A stretch of 64,000 bases of DNA, from the NCBI RefSeq assembly GCF_024054565.1, contig NZ_JAMXLR010000091.1, forward strand, positions 1 to 64,000, read 5' to 3'. The notes under the pieces are model-generated. The model was not told the origin of the DNA, did not search any database, and worked only from the letters and a program-made list of their open reading frames with translations. The DNA comes from Aeoliella straminimaris. Its GTDB lineage: Bacteria > Planctomycetota > Planctomycetia > Pirellulales > Lacipirellulaceae. Each line of letters opens with the position of its first letter. Positions within the stretch are counted from its first letter, which is position 1. Below are positions 1 to 7,142 of this stretch, one piece after another. Both the position numbers and the translations under genes were made by a program.

Positions 1-54
1 TTCGTGATTCATCCTTATCCAGAGATTTCACTCTACGGTGGGATGAAAGCCTCA

Positions 55-465
55 CAGACGCGGGCGGGCCAGGCGGTAAACCCGCCCGCGTCTGTTGAGA
101 GGCCAGCAAGTGTTTCCTTAAGTCACGCCTTTCGACTCTTAGGCAGGCCCTGGTTCGGGTAGGCCAGGCGGTAAACCTACCCGAACCATGTGAGCCAGCT
201 TGTGTTTCGTATTCCGCTTGTCCTCTGTATCAGGCCGGCCTTGGTTTGGGTGAGCCAGGCGGTAAACCCACCCAAACCGTTGAGGCCAGCTTGTGTTCGT
301 GATCACGCCTTTCGTCTCTTAAGCAGGCCCTGGTTCGGGCAGGCCAGGCGGTAAACCTACCCGAACCATGTGAGCCAGCTTGTGTTTCGCGTTACCGTCT
401 GCCGCTATCTTCTTTTCCAAACCGGCCTTGGTCCGGGTGAGCCAGGCGGTAAACCCACCCGAACC
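55..465 (-). repeat. Five tandem hairpin repeats with an invariant 12-nt loop, downstream of amt
   Basis: Five hairpins lie at 55-94, 151-188, 243-278, 331-368 and 430-465, about 90 nt apart. Each has a 12-14 bp stem and the same loop, CCAGGCGGTAAA on the + strand (UUUACCGCCUGG on the - strand). The stems differ between copies (one is built on CGCGGGCGGG, the others on variants of GGTTCGGGTAGG), yet pairing is kept by compensatory changes. The single mismatches in copies 3, 4 and 5 are A-C type on the + strand but become G-U pairs on the - strand, so the selected molecule is probably RNA read leftward, the direction of amt. A flank GCCAGCTTGTGTTTCG is also repeated (degraded in copy 1, absent in copy 5). 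Copies 2 and 4 share upstream flanks, and copies 3 and 5 share others, giving a roughly 180-nt double unit. The array may continue left of the window. Function is unknown. Confidence 0.8.
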
Positions 466-497
466 TTTGGAGGCCGTGTTGGACTTCTCTACTACTT

Positions 498-1994
498 TCA
501 GTGCGTGGAGTACGCTTGCATGCCGTGCTCGCTGATATCCAGACCAGCTTGCTCGTCCTCGGCACTCACCCGCAGGATGCCTGCGGCCTTCATGATCGAG
601 AACAAGATGAACATGGTGACGAACGCCCAAGCAGCGATTGAAAGAGTTCCAATCAGCTGAGTCATGAAGTTGGTATTCGAAATACCGGTCTCTTCATTGA
701 CTACCAGGTGGGCGTTCGGCAGGATGCCGATGGCCAAGCAGCCCCAGAGTCCACAGAGGCCGTGTACCGGCCAAGCACCAACAGGATCGTCGATCTTGAG
801 CTTGTCGAGCATCATGATGCCGACGATCACAAGGACACCAGCGATGGCACCAACCAGGATGGACATGTTGTACGACATGCAGTCGCAGCAGGCAGTGATG
901 CCAACCAAACCACCGAGGATGCCGTTGAGGCCCATCGACAAGTCGGGTTTGCCAAACATCGCCCAGCTCACCAACGTGGCGACGATGCCGCCGGCACCAG
1001 CGGCCAGCGTGGTTGTCATAGCGATGTTAGTAACAGCTACCACGTCTCCGGGGGTGGAGAAAGTCAGTTGGCTACCAGGGTTAAAGCCGTACCAACCGAA
1101 CCACAGGATGAAGACACCCAAGCCGGCGAGCACGATGTTGTGACCTGGCACCGGGATGCTTTTTCCATCTACGTAACGTCCCAGCCGCGGGCCAAGTACA
1201 ATTGCACCGGCCAATCCTGCGAATCCGCCAACGGCATGCACCACAGCCGATCCGGCAAAGTCTTGGAACTGATAACCGCTTTCAAACTGCATGAGCCAAC
1301 CACCACCCCACTTCCAGTAACCACTGATTGGGTAGATGAGGCCCGTCAAAATGGCACTGTAGATCAGGTAGGCACCGACCTTCATGCGTCCAGCCACTGC
1401 ACCCGATACGATCGTCGCTGCGGTGGCCGCGAACATTGCCTGGAAGAACCAGTCGGCAGCGGGACTGTAGGGCAGATCGCTTGTCAGGGCGTATCCATCG
1501 AGTCCAACACCACCAAACGCGAAGTAACCATTTTCGACGTCACCGTATGAGCCCGGATACATCAATCCGAAGCCGATGATGTAGTACAGCAGTACGCCGA
1601 CGGAAATGTCCATCGAGTTCTTGAACAAGATGTTCACGGCGTTCTTGCCGGAGTTGAAGCCCGATTCCACCATGGCGAAACCAGCTTGCATGAAGAACAC
1701 CAGCACACCCGACAGGAACAGGAGCAGCGTGTTGATGGCGAAGTCATAGTTCTCGCCAAGGGCGGCCAGAACCTCTTCTTCGGACTCAACTGACTCGCCG
1801 CTGTCCTCTGCATCCGTCTCGTCTTCGGCAGTCGCCTCTTCGTCTGCCGACTCGTCGACCTCTGTCTCTTCGACTTCTACTTCTGCCACAGGATCATCGT
1901 CCTGGGCGTAGCTCACCGCTGGTGAGAGCACCAGCGCGAGCATGCTGGCGAGCATAAGCACGCCAAACAGCCGCTGTAGTGAAACCAGATTCAT
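498..1994 (-). CDS. amt: Ammonium transporter, Amt/MEP/Rh family
   Basis: A membrane channel that takes up ammonium. The start at 1994 is chosen because an AAAGGTG ribosome-binding site lies just upstream and a signal-peptide-like segment begins there (residues 1-31, ending in SYAQ); the frame stays open 21 codons further upstream. Residues 32-75 are very acidic (Asp/Glu/Ser/Thr) and would lie outside the membrane before the eleven-helix Amt core. Family motifs include DFAGSAVVH near residue 245, carrying the first pore histidine, and PVHGLCGLWG, carrying the second. The length of 498 aa is normal for planctomycete-type Amt with an N-terminal extension. No glnB/glnK follows; the five-hairpin array does. 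A sigma-54 promoter upstream fits nitrogen control. Confidence 0.95.
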   Translation of the reverse strand: MNLVSLQRLFGVLMLASMLALVLSPAVSYAQDDDPVAEVEVEETEVDESADEEATAEDETDAEDSGESVESEEEVLAALGENYDFAINTLLLFLSGVLVFFMQAGFAMVESGFNSGKNAVNILFKNSMDISVGVLLYYIIGFGLMYPGSYGDVENGYFAFGGVGLDGYALTSDLPYSPAADWFFQAMFAATAATIVSGAVAGRMKVGAYLIYSAILTGLIYPISGYWKWGGGWLMQFESGYQFQDFAGSAVVHAVGGFAGLAGAIVLGPRLGRYVDGKSIPVPGHNIVLAGLGVFILWFGWYGFNPGSQLTFSTPGDVVAVTNIAMTTTLAAGAGGIVATLVSWAMFGKPDLSMGLNGILGGLVGITACCDCMSYNMSILVGAIAGVLVIVGIMMLDKLKIDDPVGAWPVHGLCGLWGCLAIGILPNAHLVVNEETGISNTNFMTQLIGTLSIAAWAFVTMFILFSIMKAAGILRVSAEDEQAGLDISEHGMQAYSTH

Positions 1995-2445
1995 CGCACA
2001 CACCTTTGCAAGATCAGAAGGAATTTTCCAAACGAGGTGGGCTGCCATCGATTCCACCCACAGCCAGACCTCGTTGCTGCCCCCGTCGGGCAGGCTTGCT
2101 TGCTCGTAGCGACCTATTGCGGCCTAGAGACCGCCCACCCGCCGCAAGAGCAACATTTGGTGCCAGACCCGGTTTGCAAGCACCGTGCCAGAAGGGTGTT
2201 ACGGGCGCCCGATGATAGCTCGCAACATGTTGCAAATTAAGAACTTAAATGATCTAAAGTTTTTTGCGTGCATGGCCGATGGGCAGGCCGGCCTGTGAGG
2301 GGTGCCGCTATAGCGGGCAGACCGGGCCGCGCTTTTTAGCACGGGGTTTCCGCGAATTGCCATTCGTAGAGGTCTGGGGAGAGGAGGCAGCCCAGAAGAA
2401 AAGCCTACCTAGGCGGCGAGGTCTGCCTAATTTGTCACCACTGGC
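1995..2445. other. Intergenic region between amt and ftsY with palindromes
   Basis: No gene is seen. Besides the sigma-54 promoter, three perfect 12-bp palindromes lie upstream of it relative to amt: GCAACATGTTGC at 2222-2233, CAGGCCGGCCTG at 2284-2295 and CCGCTATAGCGG at 2305-2316. They sit about 60, 125 and 145 nt before the predicted transcription start. The latter two are at distances usual for enhancer sites of sigma-54 activators. None matches the enteric NtrC site closely, so their role is a guess. The region also contains the 3' end of the ftsY transcript; only a weak GCCT/AGGC hairpin followed by TTTTC is seen there. Confidence 0.4.
2175..2190 (-). promoter_or_regulatory. Sigma-54 (-24/-12) promoter of amt
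   Basis: Read on the minus strand, 2190 to 2175 is TGGCACGGTGCTTGCA. This fits the sigma-54 consensus TGGCACG-N4-TTGCW at every fixed position, with the required ten bases between the GG and GC doublets. The predicted start of transcription is near 2164, about 170 nt before the amt start codon. Sigma-54 control of ammonium transporters through NtrC-like activators is well known in other bacteria; which activator acts here is not shown. Confidence 0.75.
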
Positions 2446-3375
2446 TCAGTTGGCGGCCAGGGCATCGTCGAACATCTCGTCGACAAAGTTGTCCGGATTG
2501 AAAAGCACTAGATCTTCGTGCTGTTCACCCACGCCTACGTACTTCACCGGCAGGCCGATCTGCTGCCGAATGGCGACCACGACGCCGCCCTTTGCCGTGC
2601 CATCGAGCTTGGCAAGCACAATGCCTGTGCAGCCGGCCGCGTCGGCAAAGTTGTTCGCTTGGCTGATGCCGTTCTGACCCGTCGTGGCGTCGAGCACCAG
2701 CAGCACCTCGTGGGGGGCATCGGGAATCTGCTTGCGGATCGAGTCACGAATCTTGGTGAGTTCGGTCATCAGGTTTTTCTGCGTTTGCAGCCGGCCGGCC
2801 GTGTCGACGATGCAGACATCCGCATTGCTTTTGATTGCATGCTCGACGGCCTGGTAGGCCACGGTTGCGGGATGCGAACCCTCGGGGCCTTTGATGCATT
2901 CGACGCCCAGGCGATCGGCCCAGATGCCAAGTTGCTCGACAGCTGCGGCGCGGAAAGTATCGCCAGCCCCTAGCACTACGGATTTGTCCTGTCCGCGAAA
3001 CATGCAGGCGAGCTTGGCGATGGAAGTGGTTTTTCCCGCCCCATTCACGCCGCAAACCATAATGATGGTCGGTCCGCTGTCGGCAAACCGAATTGGCGAC
3101 TCGTCCTGGGCCATCAGCTCCTTGAGCTTGCTCTTGAGGACGTCGATCACCTCCTGCATCTGCACAACCCGGCCGCGCATACCCTTGGCTACTTCGGATA
3201 CCAGTTCTTCGGCCGGGTCGTATCCCATGTCGGTCTTAAAGAGGATGGCCCGTAGCTCATCGAGAAAGTCCTCGTCGATCAGCCGGCCTTCGCTCTTGAA
3301 CAAGTCGCGAACGTCCGTATTGAGAACCTGGCTGGTCTTCTTGAGACCCTTTTTGATGCGATCGAAGAGACCCAT
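2446..3375 (-). CDS. ftsY: Signal recognition particle receptor FtsY
   Basis: SRP receptor GTPase that docks ribosome-nascent-chain complexes at the inner membrane for co-translational insertion. The start at 3375 gives MGLFDRIKKGLKKT, the amphipathic membrane-targeting helix usual for short FtsY proteins; the upstream in-frame extension is proline-rich and unlike the family. The 309-aa protein lacks the long acidic A domain of enteric FtsY. Motifs in order: N domain; P-loop GVNGAGKTTSIAKLA; DTAGRLQT; and LAKLDGTAKGG. It is the last gene of a minus-strand row rho-ribH-nusB-ftsY; gaps of 120-155 bp leave room for separate promoters. No clear Shine-Dalgarno site is seen. Confidence 0.95.
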   Translation of the reverse strand: MGLFDRIKKGLKKTSQVLNTDVRDLFKSEGRLIDEDFLDELRAILFKTDMGYDPAEELVSEVAKGMRGRVVQMQEVIDVLKSKLKELMAQDESPIRFADSGPTIIMVCGVNGAGKTTSIAKLACMFRGQDKSVVLGAGDTFRAAAVEQLGIWADRLGVECIKGPEGSHPATVAYQAVEHAIKSNADVCIVDTAGRLQTQKNLMTELTKIRDSIRKQIPDAPHEVLLVLDATTGQNGISQANNFADAAGCTGIVLAKLDGTAKGGVVVAIRQQIGLPVKYVGVGEQHEDLVLFNPDNFVDEMFDDALAAN

Positions 3376-3528
3376 GGGAGCGGCTGGGGGCTGGATTTGT
3401 GGCGGAGTGATTGAGTTTGCCCCCAATTCTAAGGGGCGGAGGCCGAAGTCGGAAGGCGGAAGGGCATTGGGCCGAAACGCCAGGGCAGGCTTGCCGCCGC
3501 CCTGCGGAGCTTGGTCATCCTGTGCGGG

Positions 3529-3930
3529 CTAGGCGTCGTTGGCCCGCACTTTGTCGAGGATGCCGTTAACGAACTGAGCAGAGTTGGCGTTGCCGAAGCG
3601 TTTGGCAAGTTCGACTGCTTCGTTGATCACCACTTTGTAGGGCGTATCCGTGAATTTCAGCTCAAACGCGCCCAGTCGCAGAACGTTTCGATCGGTCGCC
3701 GCCATGCGGTTGACGGTCCAGTTGGTAGCGATGGCATTGAGCGCCGCGTCGATTTCGGCCATGTTTCGCCTTACTCCAAGGATCAGTGACAGGCAAAAAT
3801 CCTCCATATCCGGCGAGTTTAGCCGCGCCTTCACGAAGCTGGTGAGCGACTCGACGCTGTCCCGCGGGTTCACGTCGTCCTCAAAGAGGATTTGCAGGGC
3901 GACTTCGCGAGCACGACTACGACGGGACAT
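3529..3930 (-). CDS. nusB: Transcription antitermination factor NusB
   Basis: RNA-binding component of the Nus complex that, with NusE (S10), binds boxA and supports rRNA transcription. The 133-aa product starting MSRRSRAREVALQILFE has the family length and N-terminal arginine-rich helix. C-terminal sequences NVLRLGAFEL and NEAVELAKRFG are typical, followed by FVNGILDKV. A longer in-frame extension to 4059 is rejected because it lacks family similarity. The gene follows ribH on the same strand, a common pairing in bacteria, and precedes ftsY. Confidence 0.94.
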   Translation of the reverse strand: MSRRSRAREVALQILFEDDVNPRDSVESLTSFVKARLNSPDMEDFCLSLILGVRRNMAEIDAALNAIATNWTVNRMAATDRNVLRLGAFELKFTDTPYKVVINEAVELAKRFGNANSAQFVNGILDKVRANDA

Positions 3931-4055
3931 GATTCGGGGGCCAACGTACGCGGTGAGGTGCCTAGTGAACAGGAAAAAAGGAAGGGCGAGCCGTGAATTA
4001 TTAACGATAGGAGACCAGCGGAGTAGTGGCACCGTTTTCCGAAGTTGCAGCGGAG

Positions 4056-4523
4056 TCACTCCATAGCCTGCAACAACCCTACCATTTGCAGGGCAGCTTC
4101 AGCGCATTCGCTGCCTTTGTTGCCGACGTTTCCGCCGGCACGGTGGATGGCCTGCTCGAGCGTGTTGCAGGTCAACACGCCAAACAGCACTGGCAGGTCG
4201 AATTCCAAAGCGATGTCCAGCATCGCCATGCTGACGCCACGGTTGATGTGCTGATCATGCGTGGTTTCGCCCCGAATGACGGCCCCCAGGCAAAGCACCG
4301 CGGCGTATTGGCCACTTTCGGCCAGGCGCATGGCTACCAGCGGGATTTCCCATGCGCCGGGCACCCAGGCGACGTCGATCCGCTCGTCGGCCACACCTTG
4401 CTCCACCAGGGTGTCCACTGCGCCATCCAGCAGCTTGCCGGTGATGTTCTTGTTCCATTCGGCGACGATAATCGCGAAGCGGGCGTCGGTAGGTACTGGT
4501 GCCGGCTGAATGACGTTGGGCAT
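4056..4523 (-). CDS. ribH: 6,7-dimethyl-8-ribityllumazine synthase
   Basis: Catalyses the penultimate step of riboflavin synthesis, condensing the pyrimidine 5-amino-6-ribitylamino-uracil with 3,4-dihydroxy-2-butanone 4-phosphate. Family motifs are visible: IIVAEWN near the N-terminus, VPGAWEIP, CLGAVIRGETTHDQHI with the substrate-binding and catalytic histidine region, and FGVLTCNTLEQA. The length of 155 aa is normal for the icosahedral enzyme. ATG 4523 is preferred over GTG 4532 because AGGTGG lies at correct spacing before it. Other rib genes are not in the window. Its place before nusB is a frequent bacterial arrangement. Confidence 0.95.
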   Translation of the reverse strand: MPNVIQPAPVPTDARFAIIVAEWNKNITGKLLDGAVDTLVEQGVADERIDVAWVPGAWEIPLVAMRLAESGQYAAVLCLGAVIRGETTHDQHINRGVSMAMLDIALEFDLPVLFGVLTCNTLEQAIHRAGGNVGNKGSECAEAALQMVGLLQAME

Positions 4524-4554
4524 GGAGGCCACCTGAGGGAAAGGCTAAAAGGAA

Positions 4555-4620
4555 AACCGCTGATAAGACGCCAATTTACGCTAATTGATTACTAGCGGCT
4601 ATTGGCGTCCATCAGCGGTT
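4555..4620. repeat. Long imperfect inverted repeat between rho and ribH
   Basis: AACCGCTGAT-AA-GACGCCAAT at 4555-4575 pairs with ATTGGCGTCCATCAGCGGTT at 4601-4620, giving about 19 paired bases around a 25-nt loop that contains ACGCTAAT. On the minus strand the hairpin is followed by TTTTCC-TTTT, so it could end rho transcription. The ACGCTAAT words recur at 19096-19115, which suggests a dispersed repeat that has been used as a terminator rather than a gene-specific signal. Confidence 0.6.
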
Positions 4621-4645
4621 TGTGGACGGCTCAAGAGAGCGTGTG

Positions 4646-6127
4646 CTACGCCTCTTTCATGCTCATCAGGAACTCTGCATTGCTATTGGTTTTGCGGAGT
4701 CGCTCGGTCAAGAGTTGCATGGCATCGGGCGGGTTCATTTCGCTCAGTACCCGGCGGAGGATCGACACCCGGCGATGTTCTTCGGGATCCATCAGCATTT
4801 CTTCGCGGCGGGTACCACTGCGGTCAATGTCGATGGCGGGCCAGATTCGCTTGTCGACCAGCGAGCGGTCGAGCACGATCTCCTGGTTACCGGTACCTTT
4901 GAATTCTTCGAAGATCACTTCATCCATGCGGCTGCCGGTATCGACCAGAGCGGTTGCCACGATGGTGAGCGAACCGCCCTCCTCTACCCTGCGGGCCGAG
5001 CCGAAGAACTTCTTCGGTCGCTGCATGGCATTGGCATCGATACCGCCGGAGAGGATCTTGCCCGAATTCGGGCACTCGGAGTTCCAGGCCCGGGCGAGTC
5101 GCGTGATCGAATCGAGGAAGATGACGACGTTGCGGCCGTACTCGACCATCCGCTTGGCCTTTTCGATCACCATTTCGGAGACCTGAATATGCCGGGCTGC
5201 GGCTTCGTCGAAGGTGCTGGAAATCACTTCGCAGTTAGGGCCTTTGACCTCTCGCTCCATGTCAGTGACTTCCTCAGGCCGCTCGTCGATAAGCAGCATG
5301 ATGACGTAGGCATCCGGATAGTTGGCCAGGACGCTCTTCGCCATTTTTTGCAGCAGAATCGTCTTACCAGCCCGGGGCGGGCTGACGATCAGGCCACGCT
5401 GGCCAAAGCCAATGGGTACCATCATGTCGACCACGCGCATGTCGATTTCCTCGGCGGTGGTCTCCATGCTGATGCGTCCATCCGGATGGATGGGCGTCAA
5501 ATCGTCGAACGACACTTTGCGGGCCAGCAGATTGGGATCGTCGTCGTTGATCGATTCGACCCGCAACAAGGCGAAATATCGCTCGTTTTCCTTCGGTGGG
5601 CGGATGGTACCGCAGACCGTGGCACCGTCTTTCAAGCCGAAGCGGCGAATCTGACTGGGCGACACGTAGATGTCGTCGGGGCACGACAGGTAGTGGTAAT
5701 CGGGGCTCCGTAAAAATCCAAACCCGTCGGGCAGGATCTCGAGGGTGCCCTGCCCTACCATCATGCCCTGGAGCTTCACCCGCTCCTTGAGAATGCGGAA
5801 GATCAGGTCCTGTTTTTTCAGGCCCGTGGTGTCTTTGACCTGCTCTCGTTCGGCGGTTGCAATGAGCTCGGGCATGGTCATCTGCTGCAGTTCGGCCACG
5901 TAGACATTGCTATCCAGCTTATCGCCTTTGGCAATAGCCGCACCGGCTCGACGGACGCGCTCGGCGGCTTTGTCGAGTTCTTCGGCGATGGTTAGCGGTT
6001 CTTCGCGGTCGAGCTTCGCAAGTAAGGCGGGATCGATGTGATGTCCGTTCGAGGGGCTCTGACGTTTCCTACGGTGTGGCGTGTGGGAGCGGTCGTTGCG
6101 CGCTCCACGGCCATGCGTGTCGGCCAT
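4646..6127 (-). CDS. rho: Transcription termination factor Rho
   Basis: Hexameric RNA helicase that ends transcription of untranslated RNA. The product from ATG 6127 (AGGAGT upstream) has 493 aa. Residues 1-75 form a basic, low-similarity extension before the Rho N-terminal helix bundle (about 80-120). The cold-shock RNA-binding domain carries GFGFLR near 135-140. The ATPase core has Walker A PPRAGKT near 250, [25 protein letters not shown] and the Q/R-loop region with [19 protein letters not shown]. All residues expected of an active enzyme appear present. The next gene upstream on this strand is coaE, about 295 bp away. Confidence 0.97.
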   Translation of the reverse strand: MADTHGRGARNDRSHTPHRRKRQSPSNGHHIDPALLAKLDREEPLTIAEELDKAAERVRRAGAAIAKGDKLDSNVYVAELQQMTMPELIATAEREQVKDTTGLKKQDLIFRILKERVKLQGMMVGQGTLEILPDGFGFLRSPDYHYLSCPDDIYVSPSQIRRFGLKDGATVCGTIRPPKENERYFALLRVESINDDDPNLLARKVSFDDLTPIHPDGRISMETTAEEIDMRVVDMMVPIGFGQRGLIVSPPRAGKTILLQKMAKSVLANYPDAYVIMLLIDERPEEVTDMEREVKGPNCEVISSTFDEAAARHIQVSEMVIEKAKRMVEYGRNVVIFLDSITRLARAWNSECPNSGKILSGGIDANAMQRPKKFFGSARRVEEGGSLTIVATALVDTGSRMDEVIFEEFKGTGNQEIVLDRSLVDKRIWPAIDIDRSGTRREEMLMDPEEHRRVSILRRVLSEMNPPDAMQLLTERLRKTNSNAEFLMSMKEA

Positions 6128-6421
6128 GATGACGATGACTCCTGGAGGAGGAAGGGTTCCGGTTTGGCGACGCGCGGAAGGCACCGCCGGGGGGTGGGGG
6201 GGATAGTTGAAAAGGATGCGGAGGGGGGGGATTCATGCGAAATGTTCCACCGCCTCAGGTCACCAACTATTATTGCAAAAACCTATACGTCATGGGAAGC
6301 GAAATCTAGGCCATTCCGCTAGCATTGGCGAAAATTCACAATTCGGATAGGTGAAACCGCCACTCGCGAATGCACCAGATACATGCAGAGATGGCGATGC
6401 GGACAACCACGGTACTGGTGT

Positions 6422-7036
6422 TCAGTCACCCAGTTGAGGCACCACTACCTCGCGCCAGAAAATACTCACTTGCTTGCGCGTCTGGTGCAGATCGCCGCTG
6501 TTGTCGATCACCACATCGGAGCGGTGTCGTTTGATGTCCAGCGGCAATTGTGCCGCTTCGCGACGATCGATTTCCTCGACGGCCCAGCCTCGCCGCCGGG
6601 CGTGGGCGATACGCAGGTCGTCCGGTGTATCTACCATCAGCACCGTATTGCAGGTGCTATCCCAGCCAGCTTCCAACAGCAGCGGCGCGTCGATGACGAA
6701 CACTTCTTTGCCCTCGGCGGCCAGGCGTTCGCACTTGTCTTCGACCGCCCTGCGAGTGAGGGGATGGATAACACTCTCCAGGTAATGGCGCTGCTCCTCC
6801 GCGTCGGCCGAGTCGCCGAACACCAATCGCGCGATCGCCGACCGGTTCACGGTACCGTCGCCGGCCAGAATCCCGGTTCCCCAACGGGCGACCAGTTGGT
6901 CGCGGACTTCCGGCTGTGCAAGCACGTTGTGGGCCATGGCGTCGGCGTTGATAACCACGGCGCCGAGCTCGGCAAACATTTCCGCCACGGTCGACTTACC
7001 ACTAGCTACGCCGCCGACGAGACCGATTGTGAACAT
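6422..7036 (-). CDS. coaE: Dephospho-CoA kinase
   Basis: Last step of coenzyme A synthesis: phosphorylates the 3'-hydroxyl of dephospho-CoA. The 204-aa product has the P-loop GLVGGVASGKST at the N-terminus, followed by INADAMAHN and VIDAPLLLEAGW, all typical of the family. ATG 7036 is taken as the start; a TTG one codon upstream is also possible. It lies downstream of polA on the same strand, and the roughly 100-bp gap holds two REP-like hairpins. The polA-coaE-rho order suggests a DNA/RNA housekeeping cluster. Confidence 0.95.
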   Translation of the reverse strand: MFTIGLVGGVASGKSTVAEMFAELGAVVINADAMAHNVLAQPEVRDQLVARWGTGILAGDGTVNRSAIARLVFGDSADAEEQRHYLESVIHPLTRRAVEDKCERLAAEGKEVFVIDAPLLLEAGWDSTCNTVLMVDTPDDLRIAHARRRGWAVEEIDRREAAQLPLDIKRHRSDVVIDNSGDLHQTRKQVSIFWREVVVPQLGD

Positions 7037-7062
7037 CAACAGACAGGGGGCAAAGGTCCAAG

Positions 7063-7127
7063 GTAGCTGGATTCAGTAGAATCCGGAGTTGAACAAGCAG
7101 GTCCGATATTCTTGCGAATTCGGTCAC
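7063..7127. repeat. REP/BIME-like pair of inverted hairpins between coaE and polA
   Basis: On the + strand a GTAG tag (7063-7066) precedes the hairpin CTGGATTC-AGTA-GAATCCGG (7067-7086). On the - strand a degenerate tag GTGA (7127-7124) precedes CCGAATTC-GCAA-GAATATCGG (7123-7103). The second hairpin closely resembles the elements at 16844-16868 and 17673-17697. Two inverted hairpins each led by a GTAG-like tetranucleotide is the layout of REP/BIME elements moved by RAYT-type tyrosine transposases. No RAYT gene is in the window. Confidence 0.6.
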
Positions 7128-7142
7128 TTACGCCAACACGAC

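Noticed and set aside
55-465. CRISPR array or integron attC sites
   Set aside because: Repeats are not identical, spacers are not unique short segments, and no cas or integrase gene is near. The attC core words (GTTRRRY) and gene cassettes are missing. RNA-type covariation explains the array better.
2149-2165. Second sigma-54-like site TGGCACCAAATGTTGCT
   Set aside because: GG and GC are separated by eleven bases rather than ten, and it overlaps the expected start of the better promoter.
4622-5713. A 363-codon + strand open frame opposite rho
   Set aside because: Antisense shadow caused by GC-rich codon bias; no family motifs.
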